Position numbers and translations under genes: made by a program
Shown: one piece after another, positions 28,315 to 37,642 of the stretch
Numbering within the stretch: the stretch's first letter is position 1
Layout: each line of letters opens with the position of its first letter
The notes under the pieces: generated by a model
The model's input: only the letters and a program-made list of their open reading frames with translations
The model's database searches: none
What the model was told of the DNA's origin: nothing
Assembly (NCBI RefSeq): GCF_003143935.1
Contig: NZ_QFRX01000001.1
Coordinates: forward strand, 1,900,624-1,963,724
DNA: 63,101 nt
Direction: 5' to 3'
Origin: Streptomyces sp. Act143
GTDB taxonomy: Bacteria > Actinomycetota > Actinomycetes > Streptomycetales > Streptomycetaceae

Positions 28315-30095
28315 CCGGCTCCCACCCATTCCTGTGGACGAGGCTGCTGTTGGGGCACCGCCACCGGCACCCGCCGTTTCCGCCGCGGCACCCGCACACC
28401 GCCCGCCGCGGTCACCGCGAGCGCGCCGAGCAGGGCGAGGGCCGCGGCCGGGGCGAGGACGGCCCAGGGGGCGCGCTCGGCGTAGGGCTGGTTCTCGGCG
28501 AGGAGCAAGCCCCATTCCGGGGCGGGAGGTTGGGCGCCCAGACCGAGGAAGGCGAGCGAGGCGAGAGCGAGGGCGACGCCCGGCAGCCGCAGCAGGGCGT
28601 GCCGGACGACGGGCGGCAGTACGGCGGGCAGGAGTTCGTGCCGGAGCAGATACCGGCGGCCCGCGCCCAGGCCGCGGGTGGCGGTGATGTGCAGGGCCGC
28701 CCGCTCCTGACGCAGCAGCGCGGAGGTGTGGGCCGCCAGGGGCGCCCAGGCGACGGCGCCGACGGCGAGGGCGGGGGTGGCCGGTCCGCCGCCGGCCACC
28801 GCGGTCACGAGGAGCGCGACCAGGACCGGCGGCAGGGCGACGATCGTGTCCACGAGGGCGCCCGACACGCGGGGCAGCAGCCCCAGCAGCACGCCGGTCA
28901 GCAGGGCGGCGACGCTGATCACGAGGGCGAGCAGCAGCGTGTCGAGGGCGCCGTGGCCGACGCGGGCGAGGACGTCCCGGCCGAGCGCATCGGTGCCGAA
29001 CGGGTGCTGGAGGGAGGGTGCTTGGAGGCGCTCGCCGGTGTCGAGGGCGAGCGGGTCGCGGAGCAGCCCGAGGGCGATGACGAGCGCGAGGAGTCCGCCG
29101 TACGCGAGGGGCTGAAGGGTGGGTGCCGGTGGTTTCGGGCCATGCAGGGACGGCAGGGCGCCGTCGCGCAGGGCGGGGCCGATGAGGAGGCGGGTGGTGA
29201 GGGCGGCGAGTCCGGTGGCGGCGGCTGCGAGCAGGAGCAGGGCGAGGGTGCCGGCCTGGAGGACGGGGAGGTCCTGGGCGAGGGCGGCCTGGAGGGTGGT
29301 GCGGCCGAGGCCGGGGATGTCGAAGATCTGCTCCACCGCCACCGCGCCACCGGTCAGGCCGACCGCGAACAGGCCGGTGTTGGGGAGGAGTCCGGGCAGG
29401 CAGCGACGCACGGACTGGCGGGCGATGCCGCGGCCGGGCACTCCGCGGGCGGCGGCGGCCAGCGCCCAGGGTTCGGCGAAGGCGCCGGGCAGCAGGTCGT
29501 CGAGGAGCCGGCCGAGCACGGCTCCGGCGGGCAGACCGAGGGCGAGGGCGGGCAGGATCGTCCACCGCGGCCCGTACCAGCCGAGGGCGGGCAGCCAGCC
29601 GAGCTGGACGCCCACGACGGTGGCGAGGACGGAGGCGGTGAGGAACTCGGGGAGGGCCGCGAGGACGGCGGAACCGCCGCCGGCCCTGCGTCCGCCGAGT
29701 CGGCGGTGGGCGCCGAGCCACAGGGTGCGGGCGCAGATCAGCGCGGCGGTGACCGCGGCGACCGCGAGGGCCACCGCCATCAGCAGCAGGGACGCGCCGA
29801 GCGCCCGGAGCACGTCGGGCGTGACCGGGTCGCCGGAGATCCACGACCGCCCCGCGTCCCCACGCCACAGCCCGCCCAGCCACCCGCCGAGGAGGTGGAA
29901 CGGGCCGTCCTCCAGGCCGAGTTGGGCCCGGATGTCGGCGAGCACCGCGGGGTCGGGGTCGCGTTCGGCGGACCGCGCCTTCAGCACGGTGAGCGCCGGG
30001 TCGGTGCGGGTCAGCCAGGGCAGCAGGCCGATCGCGCAGACGAGGGCGCCCGCGATCCCGGTCCGCCACAGCAGCGCGGCAGCTCGGTCGCGCAT
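28311..30095 (-). CDS. Fused DppB-DppC type ABC transporter permease
   Basis: This 594-aa protein joins two permeases. Residues about 1-310 are DppB-like (PDVLRALGASLLLMAVA, IFDIPGLGRTTLQAALAQD). Residues about 325-575 are DppC-like (HPFGTDALGRDVLARVGHGA, LLRHELLPAVLPPVVRH, LGLGAQPPAPEWGLLL). Each half keeps its own binding-protein-dependent transport signature. In most bacteria these are separate subunits. The ATPase partners (DppD/DppF) are not in the window. It lies 3 bp downstream of the lipoprotein gene and is coupled to the MFS gene. Confidence 0.85.
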   Translation of the reverse strand: MRDRAAALLWRTGIAGALVCAIGLLPWLTRTDPALTVLKARSAERDPDPAVLADIRAQLGLEDGPFHLLGGWLGGLWRGDAGRSWISGDPVTPDVLRALGASLLLMAVALAVAAVTAALICARTLWLGAHRRLGGRRAGGGSAVLAALPEFLTASVLATVVGVQLGWLPALGWYGPRWTILPALALGLPAGAVLGRLLDDLLPGAFAEPWALAAAARGVPGRGIARQSVRRCLPGLLPNTGLFAVGLTGGAVAVEQIFDIPGLGRTTLQAALAQDLPVLQAGTLALLLLAAAATGLAALTTRLLIGPALRDGALPSLHGPKPPAPTLQPLAYGGLLALVIALGLLRDPLALDTGERLQAPSLQHPFGTDALGRDVLARVGHGALDTLLLALVISVAALLTGVLLGLLPRVSGALVDTIVALPPVLVALLVTAVAGGGPATPALAVGAVAWAPLAAHTSALLRQERAALHITATRGLGAGRRYLLRHELLPAVLPPVVRHALLRLPGVALALASLAFLGLGAQPPAPEWGLLLAENQPYAERAPWAVLAPAAALALLGALAVTAAGGVRVPRRKRRVPVAVPQQQPRPQEWVGAG

Positions 30096-30098
30096 GCG

Positions 30099-31589
30099 TC
30101 AGCGCCGGGTGCCGATGCCGACGAGGGTGCGCTCGTACGGGTCGAGGAGCGCGCCGCGGACGGTGTCGCCGACGCCCGTGATGATCTGCTGGTGGACGAG
30201 GGGGACGACGGCGTCGGTGCCGAGTATCTCGGCCTCGGCGGCCATGGCCGCGTCCTGCCGTTCGTCGGTGTCGGTGACGGACTCGGCCCGCGCGACGGCC
30301 TTGTCGACGCCCCGGTCGCAGAGTTGGGCGATGTTGTAACCGCCGTCGCAGGTGTAGTCGGAGGCGAGGACCGAGACGGGGTCGCCGGTGTCGACGAGGG
30401 TGTTGCGGGCGAGGACGAAGGCGTCGAACTTCCCGTCCAGAGCGTCGGTTTCGAGCCGCGAGTACTCCCGCACCTCCAGGTCGACCGTGAACCCCGCCTT
30501 CTCCAACTGCTGCTTCAACACCTGCGCGACTTCGGGGAGTTCGGGCCGGTTGTCGTAGGTGGCGAGGGTGAGGGCGGTCCCGTCGGGATCGGCGGCCCGG
30601 GCCCGGCCGGTGGGTGCGGTGCGCTTGCCCTCGGCCCAGGTGACGGCGGGCCCGTAGATGCCGGTGCCGGCGTCCGCGTACCCCTCGTAGACGTCCTGGG
30701 CGAACACGGAGGTGTCCACGGCGGCGCGGGCGGCGGCCCTGAGTCCGGCGTTCTTGAACGCCCCCGACCCGGTGTTGAGCAGCAGGCTGGTGGTACGGGT
30801 CGTGGCGGTCGCCCTGCGCAGGCCCTTGTCGAGGGTGGCGGCCTGGGCGACGGGTATCGCCTCGGCGAGGTCGACCTGGCCGGTGCGCAGGGCGTTGGCG
30901 CGGGCGGCGCCGTCGGCGACGAACTTGACGTCGATCCCGGCGGCCTGGGCCCGGCCGCCCCAGTAGTCGGCGAAGCGGTCGAGGGTGGCGGCGGTGGCGC
31001 CCATGACCTTGGTCAGCTCGAAGGGGCCGGTGGCGTGGCCGGCCGGGTCGACGCCGTCGTCGCCGGTGTAGGCCTTGGCGGAGAGGACGGCGAGGCTCGG
31101 GCTGGACAGGCGCAGCGGCAGGACGGGGTCGGGGTCCTTGGTGGTGACGCGTACGCCCGTACCGCCGTCGGCCTGCGCGGTGAGGGTGACGCCGGCGAGG
31201 GCGGCCGGGGCGGGCCTGGCCTTGGTCGCGTGGGTGAGGGAGGCGGCAACCGCGGCCGGGGTGACCTCGGTGCCGTCCTGGAAGGTGGCCTCGCGCAGGG
31301 TGAACAGCCAGGTGCGGTCGTTCTCGCGGCGCCAGGACGAGGCGAGGGCGGGGGCGGCGGCGCCGTTGGCGTCGAGGGCGGTCAGTCCCTCGGTGACGCC
31401 GAGCCGGCTGAGGATGGTGGCGTCGGCTCCGTAGGGCGAGAGGTTCTCCGCGGGCGGGAAGGCGAGGGCGGCCCGCAGCCGGGAGCCGTCGCCCTCGTCG
31501 TCGGTCGAGCCGTCGCCGCCCTCGGAGGCGAAGCAGCCCGTCAGGACGGGGGCGAGCAGGAGCGCGGAGAGCAGTCGGAGGCGGCGCAT
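30099..31589 (-). CDS. ABC transporter substrate-binding lipoprotein (peptide/nickel family 5)
   Basis: This 496-aa protein has a lipoprotein signal with lipobox Cys (LLAPVLTGC, Cys19) and the SBP_bac_5 fold. Segments include LTALDANGAAAPALASSWRR, FTLREATFQDGTEVTPAAVA, GHATGPFEL and LRAAARAAVDTSVFAQDVY. It would bind oligopeptides, nickel chelates or a similar ligand outside the membrane and deliver it to the fused permease just downstream. ATG 31589 is preferred over the frame start at 31631 because it gives a proper signal peptide. The GNAT gene is 7 bp upstream, co-directional. Confidence 0.86.
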   Translation of the reverse strand: MRRLRLLSALLLAPVLTGCFASEGGDGSTDDEGDGSRLRAALAFPPAENLSPYGADATILSRLGVTEGLTALDANGAAAPALASSWRRENDRTWLFTLREATFQDGTEVTPAAVAASLTHATKARPAPAALAGVTLTAQADGGTGVRVTTKDPDPVLPLRLSSPSLAVLSAKAYTGDDGVDPAGHATGPFELTKVMGATAATLDRFADYWGGRAQAAGIDVKFVADGAARANALRTGQVDLAEAIPVAQAATLDKGLRRATATTRTTSLLLNTGSGAFKNAGLRAAARAAVDTSVFAQDVYEGYADAGTGIYGPAVTWAEGKRTAPTGRARAADPDGTALTLATYDNRPELPEVAQVLKQQLEKAGFTVDLEVREYSRLETDALDGKFDAFVLARNTLVDTGDPVSVLASDYTCDGGYNIAQLCDRGVDKAVARAESVTDTDERQDAAMAAEAEILGTDAVVPLVHQQIITGVGDTVRGALLDPYERTLVGIGTRR

Positions 31590-31596
31590 CGGCCGG

Positions 31597-32139
31597 TCAC
31601 CGTCCCATCGGGAGTTCGAAGTGCAGGACACCGTTGCCGCCGTCCGGGTCGTCGCGCTCGTCGTGCACGAGCTTGCCGAGCGACCGCCAGAAGGCCTCGG
31701 CGCCGGGGACGAACGGGTCGGTGTGCAGATATACGGCGCGGTAGGCGCCGTCGGCCGCGGCGAACGCCAGCAGTTCGGCTACCAGCCGCCGGGCGAGGCC
31801 GCGGCGCCGGTGCTCGGGGCGGACGTAGACCCGGCGCACCTGAGCGGTCTGCCCGGAGGGGTAGCGCTCGGCGACGTGGCGGGGGTTCGGCGGGTGGGCG
31901 GGGCCGCGCGCGTCGAGGGCGGCGGTGCCGACGATCTCGCCGCCGTCCGGGTCGATCGCGACGAGGAGGGTGTGGCGCGACGGGGCCAGGTAGGCGGCGG
32001 CCGGGTCGATGATGTCGCCGTGCCAGCGGGGCACGTACCCGGTGCCGAAGTCGCGGTAGACGGTGTCGAGCATGACGGCTCGCGCGCCGTCGAGGTCGTC
32101 CGGGCCCGCGGCCCTGATGCTGTAGTCACGCACTTGCAC
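31597..32139 (-). CDS. GNAT family N-acetyltransferase
   Basis: This roughly 180-aa protein has the GNAT core: RRVYVRPEHRRRGLARRLVAEL (motif A acetyl-CoA loop, R/Q-x-x-G-x-A form) near residue 100, and YLHTDPFVPGAEAFWRSLG in motif B. The start is uncertain. GTG 32139 fits the homology, but no Shine-Dalgarno is visible and the AT-rich sequence just upstream would suit a leaderless message. It is the first gene of the lipoprotein/permease/MFS operon and could modify the transported compound; the acceptor is unknown. Confidence 0.75.
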   Translation of the reverse strand: MQVRDYSIRAAGPDDLDGARAVMLDTVYRDFGTGYVPRWHGDIIDPAAAYLAPSRHTLLVAIDPDGGEIVGTAALDARGPAHPPNPRHVAERYPSGQTAQVRRVYVRPEHRRRGLARRLVAELLAFAAADGAYRAVYLHTDPFVPGAEAFWRSLGKLVHDERDDPDGGNGVLHFELPMGR

Positions 32140-32224
32140 ATCATATGCATTAAGCGAAGCCAGGTGATCACCACCCCGGTTCGGCCTTGATTGCCACCCT
32201 TCGCGGCCTCGGTCGTCGCCCGAT

Positions 32225-32277
32225 TTGACAGTGATCGTCGGCACCCCTAAAACCTACCGACATGACATCCATTTTCA
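32225..32277 (+). promoter_or_regulatory. Promoter of the P-loop ATPase gene with a Zur-box-like palindrome
   Basis: TTGACA (32225-32230) and TAAAAC (32248-32253) are separated by 17 bp, a good promoter pair. TGACATCCATTTTCA at 32263-32277 matches 12 of 15 positions of the actinobacterial Zur box TGAAAATCATTTTCA as recalled, with the right half perfect. It would sit at or just after the transcription start, a normal repressor position. Zinc control is a hypothesis only. Confidence 0.4.
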
Positions 32278-32311
32278 AAAACGCCTTAGGTGTCCGAGTG
32301 AGGTGCCGCTG

Positions 32312-33247
32312 ATGCGCATCGCCTTCGTCGGCAAGGGCGGCAGCGGCAAGACGACCTTGTCGGCGCTCTTCTCCCGCCACCTCGCCCGGACCGGCGCACC
32401 GGTCCTGGCGGTGGACGGAGACATCAACCAGCACCTGGCCGAGGCGCTGGGCCACACCGGCCCGCCCCTGGACGCACCTCCCCTGGGCGCACATCTGGCC
32501 GCCCTCAAGAACTACCTGCGCGGCACCAACCCGCGCATCGCCTCCGCCGACGCGATGATCAAGACGACCCCGCCGGGCCGGGGCTCGCGCCTGCTGTCAC
32601 TGCTCGGCGACGACGAGATCCACGCCCGGCACGTCCGGCACGTGGGCGGCGTACCGCTGATGGTGACCGGCGAGTTCGACGAGAGCGACCTCGGCGTGGC
32701 GTGCTACCACTCCAAGCTCGGCGCGGTGGAGCTCTATCTCAACCACCTGGTCGACGGCCCCGGCGAGTATGTCGTCGTCGACATGACGGCCGGCGCGGAC
32801 GCGTTCGCGTCGGGCCTGTTCACCCGCTTCGACCTGACCTTCCTGGTGGCCGAACCCACCCGGAAGGGCGTCTCGGTCTACCGCCAGTACCGCGACCACG
32901 CCCGGGAGTTCGGCATCCGCGTCGCCGTCGTCGGCAACAAGGTGACCGGCGAGGACGACCTGCTCTTCCTCAAGGAGGAGGTGGGCGACGACCTCCTGAC
33001 CCACCTCATCCAGTCCCCCTACGTCCGCGCCGCCGAACAGGGCCGCAGCCGGGGCGAGTTGGAACCCCACAACCACCACGCCCTGAACGTCCTGCGCGAG
33101 ACGGTCGACGCCCGCCCACGCGACTGGCCGACCCTGCACCGCCACGCGGTCGAGTTCCACCTCCGCAACACCCGCGCCTGGGCCGGCGCGGACCTGGCGG
33201 CCCAGGTGGACCCGGAGTTCGTACCGGGCCGCATCACCCAGCCCTGA
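32312..33247 (+). CDS. P-loop ATPase of the CooC/MinD-like (SIMIBI) class
   Basis: This 311-aa cytosolic protein starts with a deviant Walker A, FVGKGGSGKTTLSALFSRHL, and has VLAVDGDINQ and VVVDMTAGADAF as the switch and Walker B segments. This is the CooC/ArsA/MinD fold used for metal insertion, partitioning or enzyme maturation. FLVAEPTRKGVSVYRQY and VVGNKVTGEDDL give the base-recognition region. Start 32312 has GAGGT about 8 nt upstream. A small unknown gene follows on the same strand. The Zur-like box upstream would fit a metal-related ATPase, but no partner is identified. Confidence 0.8.
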   Translation: MRIAFVGKGGSGKTTLSALFSRHLARTGAPVLAVDGDINQHLAEALGHTGPPLDAPPLGAHLAALKNYLRGTNPRIASADAMIKTTPPGRGSRLLSLLGDDEIHARHVRHVGGVPLMVTGEFDESDLGVACYHSKLGAVELYLNHLVDGPGEYVVVDMTAGADAFASGLFTRFDLTFLVAEPTRKGVSVYRQYRDHAREFGIRVAVVGNKVTGEDDLLFLKEEVGDDLLTHLIQSPYVRAAEQGRSRGELEPHNHHALNVLRETVDARPRDWPTLHRHAVEFHLRNTRAWAGADLAAQVDPEFVPGRITQP

Positions 33248-33342
33248 CCACCGTCCCCTGCCTCCCCTCTCACCTCGCCTCACCTCATCGCACCTCGTCT
33301 CAAAGCACCTCATCTCATCGCACAGACAGGACCAGCACCCCC

Positions 33343-33735
33343 ATGTCTCTCGACGTCTCCCCTCAGCTCCTCGCCGAAGCCGAACAGGGCGCCGTCCGCG
33401 AGGAGGACTTCGTGGCCACCGTCCGCACGTCCCTCCCCTACGCCTACGACCTCATCGCGTCCCTCGCCACCGAACTCAGGTCCGGCACGGCCGACTTCAC
33501 CGACAACCAGACCCCTCCCCCGTCCGAGAAGGAGCGCGGCCAACTCCTCCGCGCCCTCGCCAGCGACGCCATCCGCGGCAGCCTGGAACGCCACTTCGAC
33601 GTGACCCTGGCCTTCCAGAACTGCCACCGGGTGGCGGCGTTCCGCCCGGGCGCGGAGACCGGCGAGACGTACGCCCGCTTCACGTCCCTGCGGTCGCAGA
33701 TCCTGAACCAGTCGCCGGAGTTCAGGGACTGCTGA
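33343..33735 (+). CDS. Conserved hypothetical protein, soluble, 130 aa
   Basis: I do not recognise a characterised family. The protein is acidic and soluble, with no signal peptide or membrane segment. The central part is helical (ASDAIRGSLERHFDVTLAFQ) and the end is polar (SQILNQSPEFRDC). ATG 33343 is the first start in frame after the ATPase gene; the 95-bp gap has no hairpin, so it may be co-transcribed. Codon use is typical of the genome. Its only functional hint is pairing with the CooC-like ATPase. Confidence 0.7.
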   Translation: MSLDVSPQLLAEAEQGAVREEDFVATVRTSLPYAYDLIASLATELRSGTADFTDNQTPPPSEKERGQLLRALASDAIRGSLERHFDVTLAFQNCHRVAAFRPGAETGETYARFTSLRSQILNQSPEFRDC

Positions 33736-33759
33736 CACCGGCGCCCGCCCTCGGCCGCC

Positions 33760-36090
33760 TCAGGCGTGTCCGTCGATCTGCGCGCGGATGGCCGCGTCGG
33801 TCACCTCGCCGTCCGCCGCGAGCAGCACCGCCTTGCTCAGGATCACCGCAAGGCGGTCGTCCTCGAACGGCAGGAAGATCCTGCTGGTGATCCTGGTGCG
33901 GGACGGGACGATGCAGAGGTAGGCGTTGTCCGGCTCCATCAGGATGTTGGCCGAGCCGAGGTGGATGCGGTATGTGCGCAGGTCGCCGCGGACGATCAGG
34001 AAGCGGCCGTCCAGCGTGCAGCGGTCGGCGATCTTCAGGCGGGGCAGGATGCGGGCGAGGGCGTCCCGGCGGGCCTCGGCGGTCTCGGTGAGGTCGGCGA
34101 AACCGGCGCGCTCCCAGTAGGCGCGGGCCGGGCCCTGCTCGGTCCAGTCGGGGTCGGCGGCGATGGAGGTCACGCCGACGAAGAGGTCGACGTCGCGCAT
34201 CGCCTCGCTGAAGACCAGCGGGGGCACCTCGGTCAGCGGGGCCTGACGCCATCGGCCGTCCACCCGGTGGTCGAAGCGGATCCAGTCCGTCGACGCCACC
34301 GGGTCGTCGTCGGCCCAGTCCACGAAGGAGTGGAAGAAGCGAACCCGCCAACGGCCCGAGACCAGCACACGCGTCGCCTCGTCGCCGTCTCCGCAGTCCC
34401 ACGGCCCGAGCAGCCGACTGCTCCAGCCGCGGGCCCGGAACAGTCCGCGCATCCTGCGGTAGTGGACGAGGTGCGCGGCGAAGCGGTTGGAGTGCAGGCG
34501 GGCCTCCTCCTCGGCCGGGGTGAGCCGGTAGATCTCGCGGAAGGCCTGCTTGAACGGCTGCCGCAGCTCCGCGTCGACCAGGCGGTCCCGCCACGCCCGC
34601 ACCGTGCCGGCGTCGGCGCGGATCGGGTGCCACAGGCGCACGGAGGCGTCGTCGGGGGCGTCGGGCAGGTCGTCCGTCGCCGGCAGGAACGGCCGCCACT
34701 CGCCCGGCGCCGTCTCGACCTCCCAGATCAGGCCGCTCACCACCGACCGGGCGAGGGGGTGCCCGGCCAGCTCCGTCCGCCACCACCGGTAGGGGTGCGC
34801 GGCACCGACCGGCAGACCGCCCTCCAAGGCGCGCGCCAGCGTGCTCAGTTGGATGTCGACGCGCTTGACCAGGTCCCGCACCTCCTTCACCAGCTCGCCG
34901 TGGTCGCGGCGGACCGGAGCGGGCACGCCGCGCAGCGGCCGGCCGTCCTTCTCCCACGTCAGCTCGGCCGTCTCCGTGACCGTGACGACGGCCGCGTAGC
35001 CGTCACCCGCCGGCCTGCGCAGCACCCCGGACTCGTCGAAGCCCAGCCTGGGCAGGCGCAGGGCCACCTCCGTCCGCTGTGCCAGGGCCGCCTCGACCTT
35101 CTTGAGCAGCTTGTCGAGTTGCTTGGGCACGCCCGCGTGCCGGGTGACCGAACGGGCGGTGCGGATCGCGGTGACCGCCTCCGGGGTCGGGAACTCCTTG
35201 GCGGCGCGCACCAGTTCGTACAGCAGTGCCTGTGACGGCACCGTCCGCGCCGCCGTCGGCGCGACCGCGATGCCGGGCAGCAACCGCTCGTACACCTCCG
35301 GCAGCCACTTCTCGTCCCGCAGCAGCGCCACCCGCGCGGCCTGTCCGAGCACGGCGACCTCCCGTGCCGTGAACGCCTTGTCGGAGCGGTAGGGGATCTC
35401 GCCGGACTGGATGCCGTCGGCGCGGTCGGCCGCTGCTTCCAGCGCGCGCTGGGCGAAGTCGGCGTAGGCCGGGAGGTCGGCCAGCTTCTGCCACACGGCA
35501 GGAGTCGACTCCGGCTCGATGTACGTGTTGACGAGGTCGAGCTCGGCCGCCACCGCCCGCTCGGCCGGGGTGAGGCCGGTCAGGACGTCGATCTCCGCCC
35601 TGGCGATGGGTCCTTCGCCGAGCCGCTCCGCGACCGCCCGCCGTGTCTCGTCGTCCGCGAGACCGGCGACCAGGAACAGCGAGTACGGGTGCGTGCCGCC
35701 CTGCCGTCCCAGCAGGCTCTCGGTCAGGGCGCGCGCGGGCCCGGACAGGTCGGGCCAGGGGCCGGTGCAGTGCGTCAGCGCGGTCACCCCCGGCACGATG
35801 TTCACCCCCGGCTCGCTGTGCCGGATCTGCTCGACGAGCGCCTCGAACAGCCGTCGGCAGGCGTCGGGTGTGAAACGCGGCTGCCGTGCCTCGGCCGCGT
35901 GCCGCACCGCCAGAGCCGTCCGCCAGGTCGCGGGCGCGGCATCGGTGTGGTGCACCCGGTGCGCGGCCGGGAGCAGGTCACCGAGCTGCTCGTCGGTGAG
36001 CGCCGCCAGGTCGGCGGACCGGGCGTCCAGTTCGAAGGCCGGATCGGTCAACGCCCGCGCCAAGTCGTCGTAGAGCATGTCCGGGATCAT
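33760..36090 (-). CDS. DUF4132 domain protein, 776 aa
   Basis: The C-terminal third carries the DUF4132 pattern: FREIYRLTPAEEEARLHSNR, VPPLVFSEAMRDVDLFVGVT, DRCTLDGRFLIVRGDLRTYR and IHLGSANILM. The N-terminal 450 residues are helical and HEAT-like without further domains. Many relatives exceed 1000 aa and start with a WGR domain; this one lacks it. No signal peptide or TM segment is present. DUF4132 proteins often sit near AAA/VWA genes; none is adjacent here. Biochemical role unknown. Start 36090 is chosen by homology, as the Shine-Dalgarno is weak. Confidence 0.75.
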   Translation of the reverse strand: MIPDMLYDDLARALTDPAFELDARSADLAALTDEQLGDLLPAAHRVHHTDAAPATWRTALAVRHAAEARQPRFTPDACRRLFEALVEQIRHSEPGVNIVPGVTALTHCTGPWPDLSGPARALTESLLGRQGGTHPYSLFLVAGLADDETRRAVAERLGEGPIARAEIDVLTGLTPAERAVAAELDLVNTYIEPESTPAVWQKLADLPAYADFAQRALEAAADRADGIQSGEIPYRSDKAFTAREVAVLGQAARVALLRDEKWLPEVYERLLPGIAVAPTAARTVPSQALLYELVRAAKEFPTPEAVTAIRTARSVTRHAGVPKQLDKLLKKVEAALAQRTEVALRLPRLGFDESGVLRRPAGDGYAAVVTVTETAELTWEKDGRPLRGVPAPVRRDHGELVKEVRDLVKRVDIQLSTLARALEGGLPVGAAHPYRWWRTELAGHPLARSVVSGLIWEVETAPGEWRPFLPATDDLPDAPDDASVRLWHPIRADAGTVRAWRDRLVDAELRQPFKQAFREIYRLTPAEEEARLHSNRFAAHLVHYRRMRGLFRARGWSSRLLGPWDCGDGDEATRVLVSGRWRVRFFHSFVDWADDDPVASTDWIRFDHRVDGRWRQAPLTEVPPLVFSEAMRDVDLFVGVTSIAADPDWTEQGPARAYWERAGFADLTETAEARRDALARILPRLKIADRCTLDGRFLIVRGDLRTYRIHLGSANILMEPDNAYLCIVPSRTRITSRIFLPFEDDRLAVILSKAVLLAADGEVTDAAIRAQIDGHA

Positions 36091-36155
36091 GACAGGCGGC
36101 ACTGACAACGGGCCGGGCGGTCGGTCCGCCCGGCCCCGCTGCGGGGGTACGACAC

Positions 36156-37574
36156 TCAGCTCGGCGACTCCGCGCCGTTCCGCGCGTAGTACCACCAGGT
36201 GACCGCGATGCAGGTGACGTAGAAGGCCACGAAGCCCCACATCGCGCTGGTCACCGCGAAGTTGGCGAACAGGGCCGGGATGAAGAAGAAGCCGTAGGCG
36301 GCGACGGCGGCGGTGAAGCCGGTGACCGCGCCCGCTTCCGTCTCGGTCCGGCGCAGGGCCCTGGTGTACTCCGGGGTGCCCTCGGTCAGGCCCTTGAGGT
36401 GCTTGTTGCGGAAGATCACGGGGATCTGGCGGAAGGTCGAGCCGTTGCCGATGCCGGAGAAGAGGAACGCGGCGAGGAAGCAGGCGAAGAAGCCCGCGAA
36501 GTTGCCGCCGTCGCCGCCGCTCGGCAGGAAGGTGATCACGCCGGCGATCGAGGCGGCCATGCCGGCGAAGGACAGGATCGTGACGCGGGCGCCGCCCACC
36601 CTGTCGGCGATCCAGCCGCCGGCCCAGCGGGCCAGGGCGCCGAGGGCCGGGCCCATCCAGGCGTAGGCGGCGACGGAGTAGGCGGGGAAGGTGGTCTTGA
36701 TCAGCATCGGCAGGGCGGCTGCGAAGCCGATGAAGGAGCCGAAGGTGCCGACGTACAGCCAGGTCATCACCCAGGTGTGCTTGCGGCGGAAGATCGCCTT
36801 CTGCTGCGCGAAGGACGTCGACGCGGTCTTGAGGTTGTTCTGGCCGAACCAGGCGAGGGCGGCCAGGACGAGCAGCACGGGGACCCAGACGAAGGCCGCG
36901 TTCTGGAGGTACACCGTCTCGCCGGTCTGCGCGTTCGTCTGGCCGGACCCGATCGCGATGACCGAGCTGGTGATGACGATCGGGGTCAGCAGCTGGACCA
37001 CCGACACGCCCAGGTTGCCGAGGCCGCCGTTGATGCCGGTCGCGTTGCCCTTCTCGCTCTTGGGGAAGAAGAAGCCGATGTTGGCGAGGGAGGAGGAGAA
37101 GTTGGCGCCGCCGATGCCGCACAGGGCGGCGATCGTGGCCATGGTGGCGAAGGACGTGGACGTGTCCTGGATCGCGTACCCCAGCCAGATCAGCGGGACG
37201 ATCAGGACGACCGTGGACAGCGCGGTGAAGGTGCGCTGGCCGGTCCTCGGGCCCAGGAAGGTGTAGATCATCCGGGCCGTACCGCCGGTCAGGCCGGGGA
37301 TCGCCGTCAGCCAGAACAGCTGCGAGGTGGAGAAGCCGAAGCCGACGTCCGCGAGGTTGGTGGCGGTGACGCTCCACACCTGCCACACCACGAAGGCCAC
37401 GAGGAGGGCCGGGACCGCGATCCACAGGTTGCGCCGGGCGACCTTCCTGCCCACGGAGTTCCAGAAGAGCTCGTTCTCGGGCTCCCAGTCGGTGATGTCC
37501 CGGCCGGGCCGGTACTGGGCGAGGTCATAGGACCGCCCGGCGACCGTGGTCGTCGCTTCCTGTACGGCAGGCAT
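36156..37574 (-). CDS. narK: Nitrate/nitrite MFS transporter NarK
   Basis: This 472-aa, 12-TM protein has the nitrate-porter signature GIGGANFSSSLANIGFFFP followed by KGNATGINGGLGNLGVS in TM5, and a second Gly-rich motif GGWIADRVGG. NarK carriers move nitrate and nitrite across the cytoplasmic membrane. No nitrate or nitrite reductase gene is in the window, so the partner is elsewhere. ATG 37574 follows AGGAAC. It is separated from the upstream glucosidase gene by a strong hairpin, so it has its own promoter in the short 37575-37642 gap. Confidence 0.9.
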   Translation of the reverse strand: MPAVQEATTTVAGRSYDLAQYRPGRDITDWEPENELFWNSVGRKVARRNLWIAVPALLVAFVVWQVWSVTATNLADVGFGFSTSQLFWLTAIPGLTGGTARMIYTFLGPRTGQRTFTALSTVVLIVPLIWLGYAIQDTSTSFATMATIAALCGIGGANFSSSLANIGFFFPKSEKGNATGINGGLGNLGVSVVQLLTPIVITSSVIAIGSGQTNAQTGETVYLQNAAFVWVPVLLVLAALAWFGQNNLKTASTSFAQQKAIFRRKHTWVMTWLYVGTFGSFIGFAAALPMLIKTTFPAYSVAAYAWMGPALGALARWAGGWIADRVGGARVTILSFAGMAASIAGVITFLPSGGDGGNFAGFFACFLAAFLFSGIGNGSTFRQIPVIFRNKHLKGLTEGTPEYTRALRRTETEAGAVTGFTAAVAAYGFFFIPALFANFAVTSAMWGFVAFYVTCIAVTWWYYARNGAESPS

Positions 37575-37642
37575 GGCTGTTCCTGGTGGTGAGGAGGTTG
37601 TCCTTGCTTCTTCAGCCTCCTCCCGCGGCGGACGGGACGTCA

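Noticed and set aside
28350..32012. Plus-strand open frame of 1220 codons opposite the permease and lipoprotein genes
   Set aside because: Glu/Gly/Val-rich shadow of two clearly homologous minus-strand genes, with no domains or start signal.
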